From Pseudomonadota bacterium (GTDB lineage: Bacteria > Pseudomonadota > Gammaproteobacteria > Steroidobacterales > Steroidobacteraceae), in contig JAFEDS010000015.1 of the NCBI GenBank assembly GCA_018241505.1, positions 1 through 64,000 of the forward strand: 64,000 nt of DNA, given 5' to 3'. This document shows, piece by piece, positions 53,899 to 63,688 of the stretch. Position 1 is the stretch's first letter. Each line of letters starts with the position of its first letter. A model generated the notes under the pieces. It made no database searches, was not told the DNA's origin, and saw only the letters and a program-made list of their open reading frames with translations. The position numbers were made by a program, and so were the translations under genes.

Positions 53899-54258
53899 AT
53901 GGGACTACTGGATGGTTTCGCGGGCGCCACGGGGTCGGAAGTGGGCACCGAGCTGGTGTCGGTTCTCAATGGCCTGATTGAAAAGCACGGCGGCCTGCAA
54001 GGGATGGTGGCGCACCTGCAGGAGCGCGGCTTCGGCACCGCGGTACGTTCCTGGATCGGCCCGGGTCAGAACCTGCCCATGTCGGCGGACCAGGTGAACC
54101 AGGCATTTGGAATCAACACACTCACGGATCTCGCGGTGCGGGCGGGGATCAGTCCTCAGCAGTTGGCTGAGCGTGTTTCGCAGCTTCTTCCCCAGGCAAT
54201 CGACCATCTGACGCCGAGCGGCGTGCTGCCAGCATCAGCCTCCCATGCGAATTCTTGA
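53899..54258 (+). CDS. YidB family (DUF937) protein
   Basis: A 119-residue small cytosolic protein: MGLLDGFAGATGSEVGTELV, GFGTAVRSWIGPGQNLPMS, LTDLAVRAGISPQQLAERVS and the ending AIDHLTPSGVLP are the YidB/DUF937 pattern. The cellular role is unknown. ATG 53899 has a strong ribosome-binding site (GCAGGAGAAAGAG). It follows the kinase gene by 63 bases and overlaps the convergent GT-C gene by 110 bases. Confidence 0.9.
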   Translation: MGLLDGFAGATGSEVGTELVSVLNGLIEKHGGLQGMVAHLQERGFGTAVRSWIGPGQNLPMSADQVNQAFGINTLTDLAVRAGISPQQLAERVSQLLPQAIDHLTPSGVLPASASHANS

Positions 54259-55771
54259 TTGCCAACGAGTACGTACGCGCTATTGCCGCATTACACCCGG
54301 CTGGCAACCGAAACGACAGCCGCGGCTCGCCATGCGGCGAGTTCACCTGCACCAGCGAAATCGACGCGGCGGTAAATGTTTCCGCGCAGTCGGTCGCTGG
54401 AAGCGCTGAGGTGGCCAGCTTCTGACCGTAGTTGAAGAAGTCGACTTTGAAGGCGCTGCCGGCCCAGTAACACAACGAGAGCTCCTCGCACGCCGCGGCG
54501 CCGCCGCCAAGACGGCGGATGTCATTGATGACTCGCAGAGCCGATGCTTCGCGGGCGTCAGTTTGTTGGAGCAGGTGCCAGCGCGCGGGCCATTGACGCG
54601 CGGCGCCGATCAGCAACACGATGCAACAGCCGGCGGCGACGGCAGCGGCGGCCAAGGCGCCAGTGAGCCAACGCGCAACGCCGCCGGTGGCGCCGACCCC
54701 TGGCAGCATCGCTCGTCCTACGACCGGCGTGGGCGCCGCGTACCGCCCCACGCCACGCGCTCTGATCTGCTCCACGCCTACAGCCACCGCCAGCGACACT
54801 GCAATCAGGAAATCAAAAAAGGCATTGCGGTCCACACCTTTGCCGCTGGCTGCGAGGGCTCCGACGCCCGCGGCCAACACCAGGTACAGCAGCACGAATG
54901 CCGCCTGCTCCCGCACTTCGCGCCGGCCGACTCGCAAAGCGAAGGCGATTCCCGCGACCATGCCGAGCACAATCAAAAAACCAACGCTTTCCCACACGCG
55001 CCAGAGGCCGGATTCAGCCAGCAACCGCGAATACAGCCGGCTGGAGGCCAAGTCATGAAAGAAGATGGCGCCCTGAGTGTAGTAAAGCGCCGCCAGTGCG
55101 ACCGCCAGCACAGACACCGCTGTGATCAACCAGCGAACGAGTATTTCCTTGCGATACAAGGCTATCCACACTGTCACCGCCAGGGGCAAGGCAATCAGCA
55201 AATGCTTCACACAACCCGCCGCCACCATCAGCACTGCGGCGGCGGCCAGCGCCTTGCGACTGAAATCGAAACGCCACAGCACCGTGACGCTCGTGATCAT
55301 GAACGCGTGGGCCAGGAGCTGCGGGTCGTTCATGGTCATATACGCGGGTGCGTACGTTGAAAACGCTGCCAGGAACAGCGTAGCGCCAAATGCGGCCACG
55401 GCACGCGAAACCTGCCATCGGCGCAGCCAAACAAACAGGTTGAAGGCAACCGCAAGAAGGCTGAGCAACGCGAGCAGGCGTCCCGCGAAAATGTTGTCGC
55501 CAATGAGCCGGCCCAGGGCGCCGACAATGTAGAACGACAGCGGTGGGTAGTTATCGGAAATGGGGCTGTTCACGGCGGGGTACAGAGCCCCGCCGCGCCA
55601 GGCTACTTCAGCCCAGTAGGCATTCCAGCCTTCGTTGTAACCGTTGGGAATCCAACGAAACAGAGTGTAGGCCGGACCAACAACAGCCGACAGCCACACG
55701 ACCGCGAGCCCGGCAGTGGCCACGCACAACATTGCGGTGGCCAGGGCCGTCCCGCGATTCGCATTTACCAT
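54149..55771 (-). CDS. GT-C-type membrane glycosyltransferase
   Basis: A 540-residue protein with about 11-13 helices. After the first helix, a periplasmic loop has YNEGWNAYWAEVAW, as in PMT/dolichyl-phosphate-mannose-type GT-C proteins where an acidic residue in the first loop is catalytic. A terminal periplasmic part has SLCYWAGSAFKVDFFNYG. It likely transfers a sugar from a lipid carrier to a protein or glycan; donor and target are unknown. It overlaps the preceding gamma-glutamyltransferase by 7 bases. The 3' end overlaps yidB by 110 bases in the opposite direction. Confidence 0.8.
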   Translation of the reverse strand: MVNANRGTALATAMLCVATAGLAVVWLSAVVGPAYTLFRWIPNGYNEGWNAYWAEVAWRGGALYPAVNSPISDNYPPLSFYIVGALGRLIGDNIFAGRLLALLSLLAVAFNLFVWLRRWQVSRAVAAFGATLFLAAFSTYAPAYMTMNDPQLLAHAFMITSVTVLWRFDFSRKALAAAAVLMVAAGCVKHLLIALPLAVTVWIALYRKEILVRWLITAVSVLAVALAALYYTQGAIFFHDLASSRLYSRLLAESGLWRVWESVGFLIVLGMVAGIAFALRVGRREVREQAAFVLLYLVLAAGVGALAASGKGVDRNAFFDFLIAVSLAVAVGVEQIRARGVGRYAAPTPVVGRAMLPGVGATGGVARWLTGALAAAAVAAGCCIVLLIGAARQWPARWHLLQQTDAREASALRVINDIRRLGGGAAACEELSLCYWAGSAFKVDFFNYGQKLATSALPATDCAETFTAASISLVQVNSPHGEPRLSFRLPAGCNAAIARTYSLAIKNSHGRLMLAARRSASDGRLPGEEAAKHAQPTAED

Positions 55772-57636
55772 CCTATCCCGTAATCCTCACCGTGATTGCT
55801 CGAGCCGCCCCACATCGTGCCGTGGGCACGGTCGAGCTCGATCGCATTGATCGGGCCCGAGCTGCGCTCGACGAAGTCCAATTTGTAGCCCATTTTCACC
55901 AGCTCATCTCTAACCCAGGTGGGGGTCGAGGAGCTGAGTGTGAGGCGGCCAGGTATCGATTCGTGCGCTCCGAAGGAGTCGCGCATCTGATAGCTGGTGA
56001 TATTGGCCGCTTCGGTCGCCTCCTGGGGTGTCATACCGAATTCGACCACGTTCAGAAAGAACTGCAGCAGGTTTTGGTCCTGGGTGTCACCGCCTTGCAC
56101 GGAGAACACGAGGAACGGCTTCCCATCCTTCAGAGCAAGCGAAGGCGTGAGAGTGGCGCGAGGCCGTTTGCCCGGCTGCAGCACATTGAATGGATTCTCG
56201 TTAGGATCCAGCACGAAACTTTGCATGCGCTGGCTCAACCCGACACCCGTGTGGCCGGCAATTACGGCAGGAGTCCAACCGCCGCTCGGTGTCACGGACA
56301 CGGCCCAGCCTTTTTCGTCGGTCGCTTCAACACTCGTCGTTCCCAGGCGGAAGCTGCGGTCGAATTCGGCGAGCGCCGTGGGGCTCCATTCATTCGCCTT
56401 GGCCCCCTCGGAAGGCATCTTGCTGTGCCACTTCTGCAGGACATTCACAAACGGATTGGTGCCGCCCTGGAAGGGATAGGGATCGCCCGGGCGGATGTCG
56501 GGGTCGTTATGGTCAGGCTTGACGAGCTTGGCCCGCTCGCGGGCGTAGTCCTTCGACAACAGCCCCTGGATCGGCGACGCGGGCGGGAAAGCCGGATCGC
56601 CGTAGTAGAAGTCGCGATCCGCAAACGCCAGGTTCATCGCCTGGTACACCGTGTGAATGTAACGAGCGCTGTCATATCCCATCGACTTCAGGTCGAAGTT
56701 CTCCAGGATGTTGAGCGCCTGCAACAGGACAGGGCCCTGCACCCACGTGGTCAGCTTGTAGACCTCGATGCCCTTGTAGTTGGTATGCACCGGTTCTTCG
56801 ATTTTGACTTTCCAGTTGGCCAGGTCCGCTTCAGTGAACAACCCGCCCTGCTCACGGGTGCCGCGCACCAACTCCTTGGCGATGTCGCCCTTGTAGAAGC
56901 GGTCATACGCGGCATAGATCGCCGCCTTGCGATCCTTGCCATGGGCACGTGCGTTCTTCTCCGCCTCAACCAACTTTCGCAGTGTGGCGGCCAGCTCCGG
57001 CTGATGGAAAACCTCACCGGCCTGGGGCGCCTCGCGAGCCGCGCCCGGATGAATGAGGAGGGTCTGTTTCGAGTACGGCCACTGGGCGATCTTGTCCTTG
57101 TACTTTTCGATGGTGTTGGAAAGCTCCGCTTCCATCGGATAGCCGTCGGCCATCTCGATGGCGGGCGCCAACACCTCGCCCAGGCTCATGGTGCCGTACT
57201 CGGCCAACATGGTCATGAGGCCCCCGGGAGTGCCCGGCGTCACGGCCGCAAGGGGGCCGAACTCAGGCGGAAACTTCATGCCCTTGCTGTGGAAGAACTC
57301 GGGAGTCGCCCCGGTGGGTGCAACACCCAACGCGTTGATGCCGATCACCTTGCCGGTGTTGGGGTTGTAGATGAGTGCCTGGGTCTCGCCACCCCAGGAC
57401 AGCGTGTCCCACATGGTGGAAGTGGCGGCGATCATGGCGCACGCCGCGTCGACCGCGTTCCCACCCTTTTGAAAGATCATGGCCCCGGCGGTCGCCGCCA
57501 GGGGCTTGCCGGTCACGGCCATCCAGTGGCGACCATGTAGCGGTGGTTTCTGTGTCTTCGCCTGCGTAGGCTGGCCCGCCGCCAATACCGCTACAACGGC
57601 CCCGGCCAGCAGCCAAAATCGCGTCAGCTTCCCCAT
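55765..57636 (-). CDS. Gamma-glutamyltransferase family protein
   Basis: A 623-residue exported Ntn-hydrolase. Signal peptide (TRFWLLAGAVVAVLAAGQ), then AATAGAMIFQKGGNAVDAACA, TPGTPGGLMTML and the small-subunit start GTTSVEATDEKGWAVS, where T433 would be the catalytic Thr made by self-cleavage; PSGGWTPAVIAGHTGV and RPRATLTPSLAL follow. Usual enzymes have TTH at this site, here TTS. It could hydrolyse or transfer gamma-glutamyl groups of glutathione or related peptides in the periplasm. ATG 57636 has AAAGGGA upstream. Confidence 0.9.
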   Translation of the reverse strand: MGKLTRFWLLAGAVVAVLAAGQPTQAKTQKPPLHGRHWMAVTGKPLAATAGAMIFQKGGNAVDAACAMIAATSTMWDTLSWGGETQALIYNPNTGKVIGINALGVAPTGATPEFFHSKGMKFPPEFGPLAAVTPGTPGGLMTMLAEYGTMSLGEVLAPAIEMADGYPMEAELSNTIEKYKDKIAQWPYSKQTLLIHPGAAREAPQAGEVFHQPELAATLRKLVEAEKNARAHGKDRKAAIYAAYDRFYKGDIAKELVRGTREQGGLFTEADLANWKVKIEEPVHTNYKGIEVYKLTTWVQGPVLLQALNILENFDLKSMGYDSARYIHTVYQAMNLAFADRDFYYGDPAFPPASPIQGLLSKDYARERAKLVKPDHNDPDIRPGDPYPFQGGTNPFVNVLQKWHSKMPSEGAKANEWSPTALAEFDRSFRLGTTSVEATDEKGWAVSVTPSGGWTPAVIAGHTGVGLSQRMQSFVLDPNENPFNVLQPGKRPRATLTPSLALKDGKPFLVFSVQGGDTQDQNLLQFFLNVVEFGMTPQEATEAANITSYQMRDSFGAHESIPGRLTLSSSTPTWVRDELVKMGYKLDFVERSSGPINAIELDRAHGTMWGGSSNHGEDYGIGW

Positions 57637-57870
57637 GTTCTTGTCCCTTTCGGGCACCCCGTGGCCCGGAAGCCCGTCACGGTAGCGGTTCGCAACTCCG
57701 CAATAAAGCATCGGAAACATCGAAGATTAGGCCGCGTGGCCCATAAGGGTCGTCGCCGGAAGCTTGGCCGCCACCGACCTTCGGCCCAAGTGGTCCCCGA
57801 AAGTGTGCACGGTGCCCCTCAACCCCCCGCCGTGATTTGACAGACTTGGGCGTACCGCGGGGAGTCATGA

Positions 57871-59736
57871 GTGAATCAGGTTGAAACCGCGCTGGCCGCC
57901 GTGGCCGCAGCGCTGTCCATAGCAATTGCGTCAATCCGCAAAATCGGGCGTTTTTCCCAAACGACGGTCGATCCCTGCCGGGCTGGCTTTGAGCAGTCCC
58001 CGAACGGGATTTTATTCGTTGCTGCCGACACCCTGCGGATCCTGGATGCCAACCCGACCCTGTTGCGGACCCTGGGCTATACGCGGGAGGAAATCCTCCG
58101 GCTGGATCTTTCTCGAGTATTCACCGATCCGGGCGAGAACGGCGAAGCGTTGTTGAGAAAACTTCGCGATCCCAATCCGCGCCTGCCCTTGCAGCTCAAC
58201 CAGATCTGCAAGAACGGCAGCCTCTTGAATGTCGAGATCCGCGGCCAGCGCCTGGATCTGACCAGTCAGCAGGTCCTTGCCTTCACCACCGCCGATGTCA
58301 GCGTCCGCCGCAAGGTGGAGGCACAGCTACTCGAGAAACAACAGCACCTCGATCACCTGGCGCACCACGATCAACTCACGGGATTGCCGAACCGTCACTT
58401 CCTGGCAGCGCATTTGCCGACCGCCATTGAAGAGGCACGCCAAACCTCCGCCATCATGGCCGTGCTGTTCCTCGACCTCGATCGCTTCAAGCACATCAAC
58501 GATACCCGCGGCCACGAGACTGGCGACAAACTGCTCAAGGCCGTTGCTCAGCGAATTCGCTCGACCGTCCGCACAGAAGATGTGGTCGTCCGAATGGGCG
58601 GCGATGAGTTCATAGTGGTTCTCAAAAGCGTCCGCAATTTCGAACAGGTCAATGAGACCGCGGGCCGGATCAATGAGGCGCTGTCGGCTCCCGTGCCCGT
58701 GGACGGCCGCCCTTTGGTCACCACCGTGAGCATCGGAGTGAGCCTGTATCCGCGCGACGGCGCGAACATGGGCGAGTTGCTTCGCCATTCCGACACCGCG
58801 ATGTACCAGGCGAAAGACCGCGGCCGCAACAACTTCCAGCTCTTCAGTCCCGGCATGGACCGCAAGTTGAAGGAGCGAATGGCGATTGAGACGAGTTTGC
58901 GCAACGCCTTGCAGCGTAAACAGCTCGATGTGTTCTACCAGCCGATCATGGACCTGCATTCCAACCGCGTGGTGGGCCTCGAGTCCCTGTTGCGTTGGAA
59001 AGTGCCCGGCCAGGGCTATCTTCCGCCGGAGAAGTTCATTGCGGTGGCTGAAGATACCGGCCTCATTGTGCCCATCGGGGACATGGTGCTGGCCCGCGTC
59101 TTTGCGGATATGGCGCGCTGGCAGGGCGCAGGCCATACGCCTGTGCCAGTCGCCGTGAACATCTCGGCGGTGCAGTTACAACGCACCAATCTGCCGGCGA
59201 CGCTCGTCAAGCTCGCGCGTGAACATGGCATTCGACCCTCGATGTTGCTGTTGGAGCTTACCGAGAGCGCCGTCTTTGAGCGCGGTGAAAGCCGGAGCGG
59301 CGAGTCAAACGAGGACGCCGTCTCCCGATTGCGCGAGTTGGGCGTCCGCATTGCCATTGATGATTTCGGGAAGGGCTACTCGAGCCTGTCGTACCTGAAA
59401 CGCTGGCGCGTGGACTTCCTCAAGATCGATCGCAGCTTCGTGCGGGACCTGGTGACGGATGCGAGCGATCTCGCCATTGTCAGCGCCATCATCGCCATGG
59501 CGCGGCACCTCAACATCAAGGTGGTGGCCGAGGGCATCGAAGGCTGGCAGCAGCTCGAGAAGCTTCGCCAGATCGGCTGCGGCCTGGGACAGGGCTACCT
59601 GTTTGCCAAGCCGGTGCCGGAGGATCAGTGCCAGCGCTACCTTACCGGCGAGCCGCTGGACCTGACTGTGGAACAGGAGCGCCAGGTGTCGGACTTCGGC
59701 GCTACGACAGGGAACTTGAAGGTGGCGAGCACCTGA
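57871..59736 (+). CDS. PAS-GGDEF-EAL cyclic-di-GMP protein
   Basis: A 621-residue protein: an N-terminal hydrophobic segment (ALAAVAAALSIAIASI), PAS domain (about 40-145), a complete GGDEF (243-247 in RMGGDEFIVV) with I-site RTED, and an EAL domain with ESLLRW (371) in place of EALLRW, then NISAVQL, LTES, DDFGKGYSS, KIDRSF and AEGIE. Both activities look possible; the I-site allows product inhibition of the cyclase. It starts with GTG 57871 and is divergent from the GGT gene (234-base gap). Confidence 0.93.
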   Translation: MNQVETALAAVAAALSIAIASIRKIGRFSQTTVDPCRAGFEQSPNGILFVAADTLRILDANPTLLRTLGYTREEILRLDLSRVFTDPGENGEALLRKLRDPNPRLPLQLNQICKNGSLLNVEIRGQRLDLTSQQVLAFTTADVSVRRKVEAQLLEKQQHLDHLAHHDQLTGLPNRHFLAAHLPTAIEEARQTSAIMAVLFLDLDRFKHINDTRGHETGDKLLKAVAQRIRSTVRTEDVVVRMGGDEFIVVLKSVRNFEQVNETAGRINEALSAPVPVDGRPLVTTVSIGVSLYPRDGANMGELLRHSDTAMYQAKDRGRNNFQLFSPGMDRKLKERMAIETSLRNALQRKQLDVFYQPIMDLHSNRVVGLESLLRWKVPGQGYLPPEKFIAVAEDTGLIVPIGDMVLARVFADMARWQGAGHTPVPVAVNISAVQLQRTNLPATLVKLAREHGIRPSMLLLELTESAVFERGESRSGESNEDAVSRLRELGVRIAIDDFGKGYSSLSYLKRWRVDFLKIDRSFVRDLVTDASDLAIVSAIIAMARHLNIKVVAEGIEGWQQLEKLRQIGCGLGQGYLFAKPVPEDQCQRYLTGEPLDLTVEQERQVSDFGATTGNLKVAST

Positions 59737-59737
59737 A

Positions 59738-60118
59738 TCAGGCGCCGTGGGCGGCGATCAGGGCATCGATATCCGTCAGCTCGGTCACTTCGGCCATCAT
59801 GACATCCGGCGGTCCCGGGGTGTAGTTGGGAAAGTCAGCAGACAACAGCCGCGCGGCTTCTTCGAAGCCGAACAGGCCCGCGAACTTCTCGGCTTCGGCG
59901 CGCGTATTAAAGAAGACACTGCTGATGGCGATGTAAGGCAACAATCCCTGCGGGTACCCAACGTTCCACGTGGGTGAGTAGACGACGAGCTTGACCGGCT
60001 TCAGGGCCAGATGTTTGAACGTCTGGTGCAGACCTAGGGGCAGATGCACCTCGAGGAAATGCTCCAGGTTGAACGTGCCACCGGCCTTGTTCGGATACAT
60101 GAATGCAACCATGTACAT
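59738..60118 (-). CDS. EthD family protein
   Basis: A 126-residue dimeric alpha-beta-barrel-type protein: MYMVAFMYPNKAGGTFNLEHFLEVHLPL, shown here in shortened form, contains the EthD signature with HLPLGLHQTF, and the C-terminal half has ISSVFFNTRAEAEKFAG. EthD proteins assist degradation of ethers and other organics, with unclear chemistry. It is the third gene of the uptake/oxygenase operon (4-base gap). The convergent PAS-GGDEF-EAL stop is one base away. Confidence 0.85.
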   Translation of the reverse strand: MYMVAFMYPNKAGGTFNLEHFLEVHLPLGLHQTFKHLALKPVKLVVYSPTWNVGYPQGLLPYIAISSVFFNTRAEAEKFAGLFGFEEAARLLSADFPNYTPGPPDVMMAEVTELTDIDALIAAHGA

Positions 60119-60122
60119 CGGA

Positions 60123-61196
60123 CTACCCCTGATTTTCGCGTTCGAGCAGTGTGCGATTGATCTTGCGGGCGCGCTGTTGAAGCATGTCGCCGCCGAAGGA
60201 GACGGGCTGTTGGGAAAAGAGATCCACAGCGCCCACCCGCCCCTGTTGCGCCTCCAGCAGGGGTTTGTCCTGGTCGAAAATGGCCTTTACCCCGGCAACG
60301 AACACGGCGGCGAGGCTACTGTCACCGTAGTTTTTCACTGACCGGTAGAAGTAGTGAGACGAGCTCTCCGTTTCCGGCGTGATGGCGTGCATGTTACAAA
60401 CTTCCGCGCCCGCCTCGCGGGGCTTGCCCGCCGGCCGCGAATTCAACAGGAAGGAGGTGAAGGACGGCGCTGCCCAACTCACTTCCATGTCGAGATCGAT
60501 GGGATCGGGGTAGCTGTCGCGACCCAGTGAGGTCGCCACCATCCAGCGATAGAACGGACCGCCGCTTTGCATGTTCAATGAGCGCATGCGGAATACGATG
60601 CCGCGCTCGGTGGAAACCCAAGTCATCTGTCCGTCGACATACTCGGTGCCCGGCTTCGCGTTGCGGTAAATGCGCATCTCTTCGCCACCGAACGACTCCG
60701 GATGCACGTACTCGGCGTGGGTGATATCAAACAGGTTGTCGTTGATGAGATTGAAGTTGGCGCGAATGGACTCGAAATGACCGTAGCCGCCGTCCCAGCC
60801 GGGATGATCGCTGCGATACAGGAAGTCGGGGATGGTGCTGTGGTCGGCAGCTTCCCGAGGATCGCCGAGCCAGATCCAGATGTAGCCGTGCTTTTGCACG
60901 AGGGGATAGCTCGTAATCTTCGCCTTCGGAGGCACGATGCTCTGGCCAGGCACGGCAACGCAGGCGCCGGCACAATCAAACTCGGCGCCGTGATAGCCGC
61001 AGCGCAGGTGCTCCCCGATCACGCGCCCCAATGACAGGGGCGCAAAGCGGTGGGGGCAACGATCATCCAGCGCTGCGATGCGGCCCGACTGTGTCTTGAA
61101 CAGGACCACCGGCTTACCCAGGAAGGTTCGCGCTAACGGCCGTTCACCGAGCTCCTGGGGCTCAGCCGCGATGTACCAGGTGTTGGATATATACAC
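60123..61196 (-). CDS. Rieske non-heme iron oxygenase (aromatic ring/O-demethylase type)
   Basis: A 357-residue oxygenase alpha subunit. The Rieske cluster motif is CPHRFAPL and RCGYHGAEFD (CxH and CxxH). The catalytic iron site is DNLFDITHAEYVH (Asp bridge plus two His), and a third ligand is likely the Asp of IFDQDKPL. It is like vanillate O-demethylase and phthalate-type oxygenases and should oxidise an aromatic or cyclic substrate. No reductase gene is in the operon, so electrons must come from elsewhere. It is 12 bases after the TonB receptor stop. Confidence 0.92.
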   Translation of the reverse strand: MYISNTWYIAAEPQELGERPLARTFLGKPVVLFKTQSGRIAALDDRCPHRFAPLSLGRVIGEHLRCGYHGAEFDCAGACVAVPGQSIVPPKAKITSYPLVQKHGYIWIWLGDPREAADHSTIPDFLYRSDHPGWDGGYGHFESIRANFNLINDNLFDITHAEYVHPESFGGEEMRIYRNAKPGTEYVDGQMTWVSTERGIVFRMRSLNMQSGGPFYRWMVATSLGRDSYPDPIDLDMEVSWAAPSFTSFLLNSRPAGKPREAGAEVCNMHAITPETESSSHYFYRSVKNYGDSSLAAVFVAGVKAIFDQDKPLLEAQQGRVGAVDLFSQQPVSFGGDMLQQRARKINRTLLERENQG

Positions 61197-61208
61197 GATG
61201 AGATCCTT

Positions 61209-63596
61209 TCACTGCAGATTGAAGCGTACGTTGAGCCCGTACCAGCGGGGCAGTCCCGGCACCACTGAGTTTGAACCCGTGGCGTTGGAAAGGTCGTAAC
61301 CGATAGTGTAGTAACGCCGGTCCGCGGCATTGTTGACGTACACAGCCGTCTGCCAACGCCCGTCATCGCTATCCCAGGACAGTCTCAGGTTGGTCAGTAT
61401 GTACGCAGGCATCCTGGAAGCGTCGAAGTTGCGGATGTTGTCGTAGATATATGAAACATAGTCGCCGCTCGCCTGGGCACTGACATGTCCCGCACCGACG
61501 CCGAACGGAAACCGGTAGCGCGCGAGCGCCGCCGCATGGAATCGCGGCGCGAAGCTCGGTTGTGAGTCGCGGAAGATGCCCGGCCCCAACTGTATGTTGA
61601 AGAGACGCGCATTCAGATAGGAGCCATTGACGCTCAGGTCCAACCCCTGCACCGGACGGGATGCCATCTCCAGCTCCAACCCCTGGTAGCGCCCGTTGAG
61701 ATTGGTCACGTAGCCGGTGACCTGGGTGAAGAAGAAGCCCTGGTAGCCCTTGTAGTCGTAGTAGAAGGCCGATCCGTTCAGGCGGGTGGTGCCGCCGAAC
61801 AGGCCATCGCGCTTGAAACCGGCCTCGTAGGAATAGAGAACCTCCGGGCCGTAGGGAATGTCTTTGGAGGGAAATCCGCCTCCGAAGGTAGCCGGTGCAT
61901 TGAAGCCGCCGGCTTTGACGCCGCGATTGATGCCGCCGTAAATCAACAGGTCATCACTCGCGTGCCAGTCGAGTTGCAGCTTGCCGCTCCACAGGTTGTT
62001 GCTGGAGGTGCGGCTGGTGCGGGGCTGCACATTGAAGAGGGGTATCCGGGTATCGAGCCGATACGGATTCTCAATCTGGAAGAAGGTCTCTTCGCCGGTG
62101 AAGTCCTTGTTCTCACGAATGAAGCGGGCACCGGCAATCAGGGTGAGGCTGTCGGTGAGATCACGCTCAACCTGCCCGAAGATGGATGCCGAGCGAGTCT
62201 TCAGGCGGGCCAGGGCCGCATCGTTCCACGGCACCCCCACCAACGGCTCAAACAGGCTGTCAGCGGGCGCCGAAAGCGCAAACGCCGAGTCGAGATCAAC
62301 GTTGAGGTAGTACAGACCGGTTACCCACCGGAACCGCGGGATTTCGCCATTCAGGCGCAACTCCTGCGCCCAGGTACTGGAGCTCGCATCAAACAGAGCA
62401 TTGACACTGCTGGCCGGGCCGCCATCGGCCGAGATCCCCTGGAACTTGGAGTAGTGTTTGTAGTCGGTGACCGAGGTGAGCGTGCTGCTCCCGAGGGGCC
62501 ACGTGAATTTGCCCGTCGCGCTGTACGTATGCGTTGTATTCCAGTCGGGGACCGCGAAGTCCTGGCTGCATGAGAGGTCTTTGCGGTTTTGCGTGGTACA
62601 GCTCGGGCCGTAGAGATTGCCGCCCGGTACCGGCCTCAGCACACCCGGGTCGAAACTCAGGGGATGATGGATTGGCGTACCGTCAGGAAGAATGGCCTGC
62701 CGGTCTTCGTTGGGACCCGCGACAATCGTGCCGACGTGATTGCCCGCTGCGTCGAAGATCGGGACCGTGGGCTGCTCCAGGAAGGGCGCGGCATTCTGGA
62801 TGGTGCGGGCGTAACTGCCTATCAACAGGAAGTTGGGACCGGCGGACTCGCCGAACTGCATTTCGCCGCGTACGCCGAGGGTATCCTCATCGCCTGTGCC
62901 GGCGTGATCGGGGGAAATCGGCTTGCCGTCGAGCGTGGCCAGCCGGTTGGGATAGTCATTCTTGATGAACGGATCGTGCTTGCTGTACAGGAGGGCAACG
63001 CGAGCGCCGATTGCATCGGTCAGGGGCCCGCCCGCCGCGCTCTCTGCGCGGATCTGGTGATAGCTGCCGTAGGTAACATCCGTGTAGGCCTCAAACTGGT
63101 TCGTGGGCCGCTTTGAGAGGTAATGGACGAGGCCACCGGTGGCGTTGCGCCCAAACAGGGTGCCCTGGGGTCCCTTCAACACTTCGACGCGATCGAGATC
63201 GAAGACGCCGAAAATCTGGCCTTGCCCGAATGCGACATAGCCGTCGTCGACATAGACGGCGACCGGGGCTTCGGTGTGGTCATTGAAGTCGTTCTGGGTG
63301 ACGCCCCGGATGGTGAACAGCGTCTTTTGACCGCCGTTGTTGCCGCTGATGTACACCCCGGGCGACATCGCAGCGATATCCACGCTGTTGACGACGCCCA
63401 TTTCCTTCAATTGTGCGCCCGAAAACGCGCTGATGCTGATACCCACATCTTGAATGGATTGCTCGCGCTTCTGAGCGGTTACAGTGATTTCATCGAGTAC
63501 GCCCTCGGAGGCCTGGCCGGTGAGCCATGCGCCCGCAAGCACCGCCGTGGCCACACCGCCCCGCCACGCCGCACTCATTCGTTGGTACGCAGCCAT
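61209..63596 (-). CDS. TonB-dependent outer-membrane receptor
   Basis: A 795-residue receptor. Signal peptide (YQRMSAAWRGGVATAVLAGA), TonB box (LDEITVTAQKR), plug domain (about 45-165; QDVGISISAFSG and the FGRNATGGLVHYLS turn) and a 22-stranded barrel ending in Gln after RFNLQ. It imports a substrate with TonB energy; its operon with a Rieske oxygenase and EthD suggests an aromatic or terpenoid-type compound. ATG 63596 is chosen because GGGGCGG is 5 bases upstream. Confidence 0.95.
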   Translation of the reverse strand: MAAYQRMSAAWRGGVATAVLAGAWLTGQASEGVLDEITVTAQKREQSIQDVGISISAFSGAQLKEMGVVNSVDIAAMSPGVYISGNNGGQKTLFTIRGVTQNDFNDHTEAPVAVYVDDGYVAFGQGQIFGVFDLDRVEVLKGPQGTLFGRNATGGLVHYLSKRPTNQFEAYTDVTYGSYHQIRAESAAGGPLTDAIGARVALLYSKHDPFIKNDYPNRLATLDGKPISPDHAGTGDEDTLGVRGEMQFGESAGPNFLLIGSYARTIQNAAPFLEQPTVPIFDAAGNHVGTIVAGPNEDRQAILPDGTPIHHPLSFDPGVLRPVPGGNLYGPSCTTQNRKDLSCSQDFAVPDWNTTHTYSATGKFTWPLGSSTLTSVTDYKHYSKFQGISADGGPASSVNALFDASSSTWAQELRLNGEIPRFRWVTGLYYLNVDLDSAFALSAPADSLFEPLVGVPWNDAALARLKTRSASIFGQVERDLTDSLTLIAGARFIRENKDFTGEETFFQIENPYRLDTRIPLFNVQPRTSRTSSNNLWSGKLQLDWHASDDLLIYGGINRGVKAGGFNAPATFGGGFPSKDIPYGPEVLYSYEAGFKRDGLFGGTTRLNGSAFYYDYKGYQGFFFTQVTGYVTNLNGRYQGLELEMASRPVQGLDLSVNGSYLNARLFNIQLGPGIFRDSQPSFAPRFHAAALARYRFPFGVGAGHVSAQASGDYVSYIYDNIRNFDASRMPAYILTNLRLSWDSDDGRWQTAVYVNNAADRRYYTIGYDLSNATGSNSVVPGLPRWYGLNVRFNLQ

Positions 63597-63629
63597 GTGA
63601 GCCGCCCCTTTATCGTTGTTGGCGAGGCG

Positions 63630-63658
63630 AGTATATTTTTGACATCCGGAGCCAAAAA
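63630..63658 (-). promoter_or_regulatory. Candidate promoter of the TonB receptor operon
   Basis: On the minus strand TATACT (63635-63630) is a good -10, with TTTTTG (63658-63653) 17 bases upstream as a weak -35. A weak -35 fits a gene that needs an activator such as the divergent LysR protein. Confidence 0.4.
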
Positions 63659-63665
63659 TCCCGCG

Positions 63666-63688
63666 CGAGTCATAACTTTGTTGACTCG
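63666..63688. promoter_or_regulatory. CGAGTCA-N9-TGACTCG palindrome, likely LysR operator
   Basis: Perfect 7-bp arms around 9 bases lie between the divergent LysR and TonB receptor genes. The centre is about 54 bases before the predicted start of the receptor operon. The right arm overlaps the -35 of the LysR promoter, so one site could activate the operon and repress lysR. Confidence 0.6.

Noticed and set aside
55543-57540. Long rightward open frame (665 codons) opposite the gamma-glutamyltransferase
   Set aside because: It is the complement of a clear GGT family gene with a signal peptide and catalytic motifs; the antisense product is Arg/His/Gly-rich and resembles no family.
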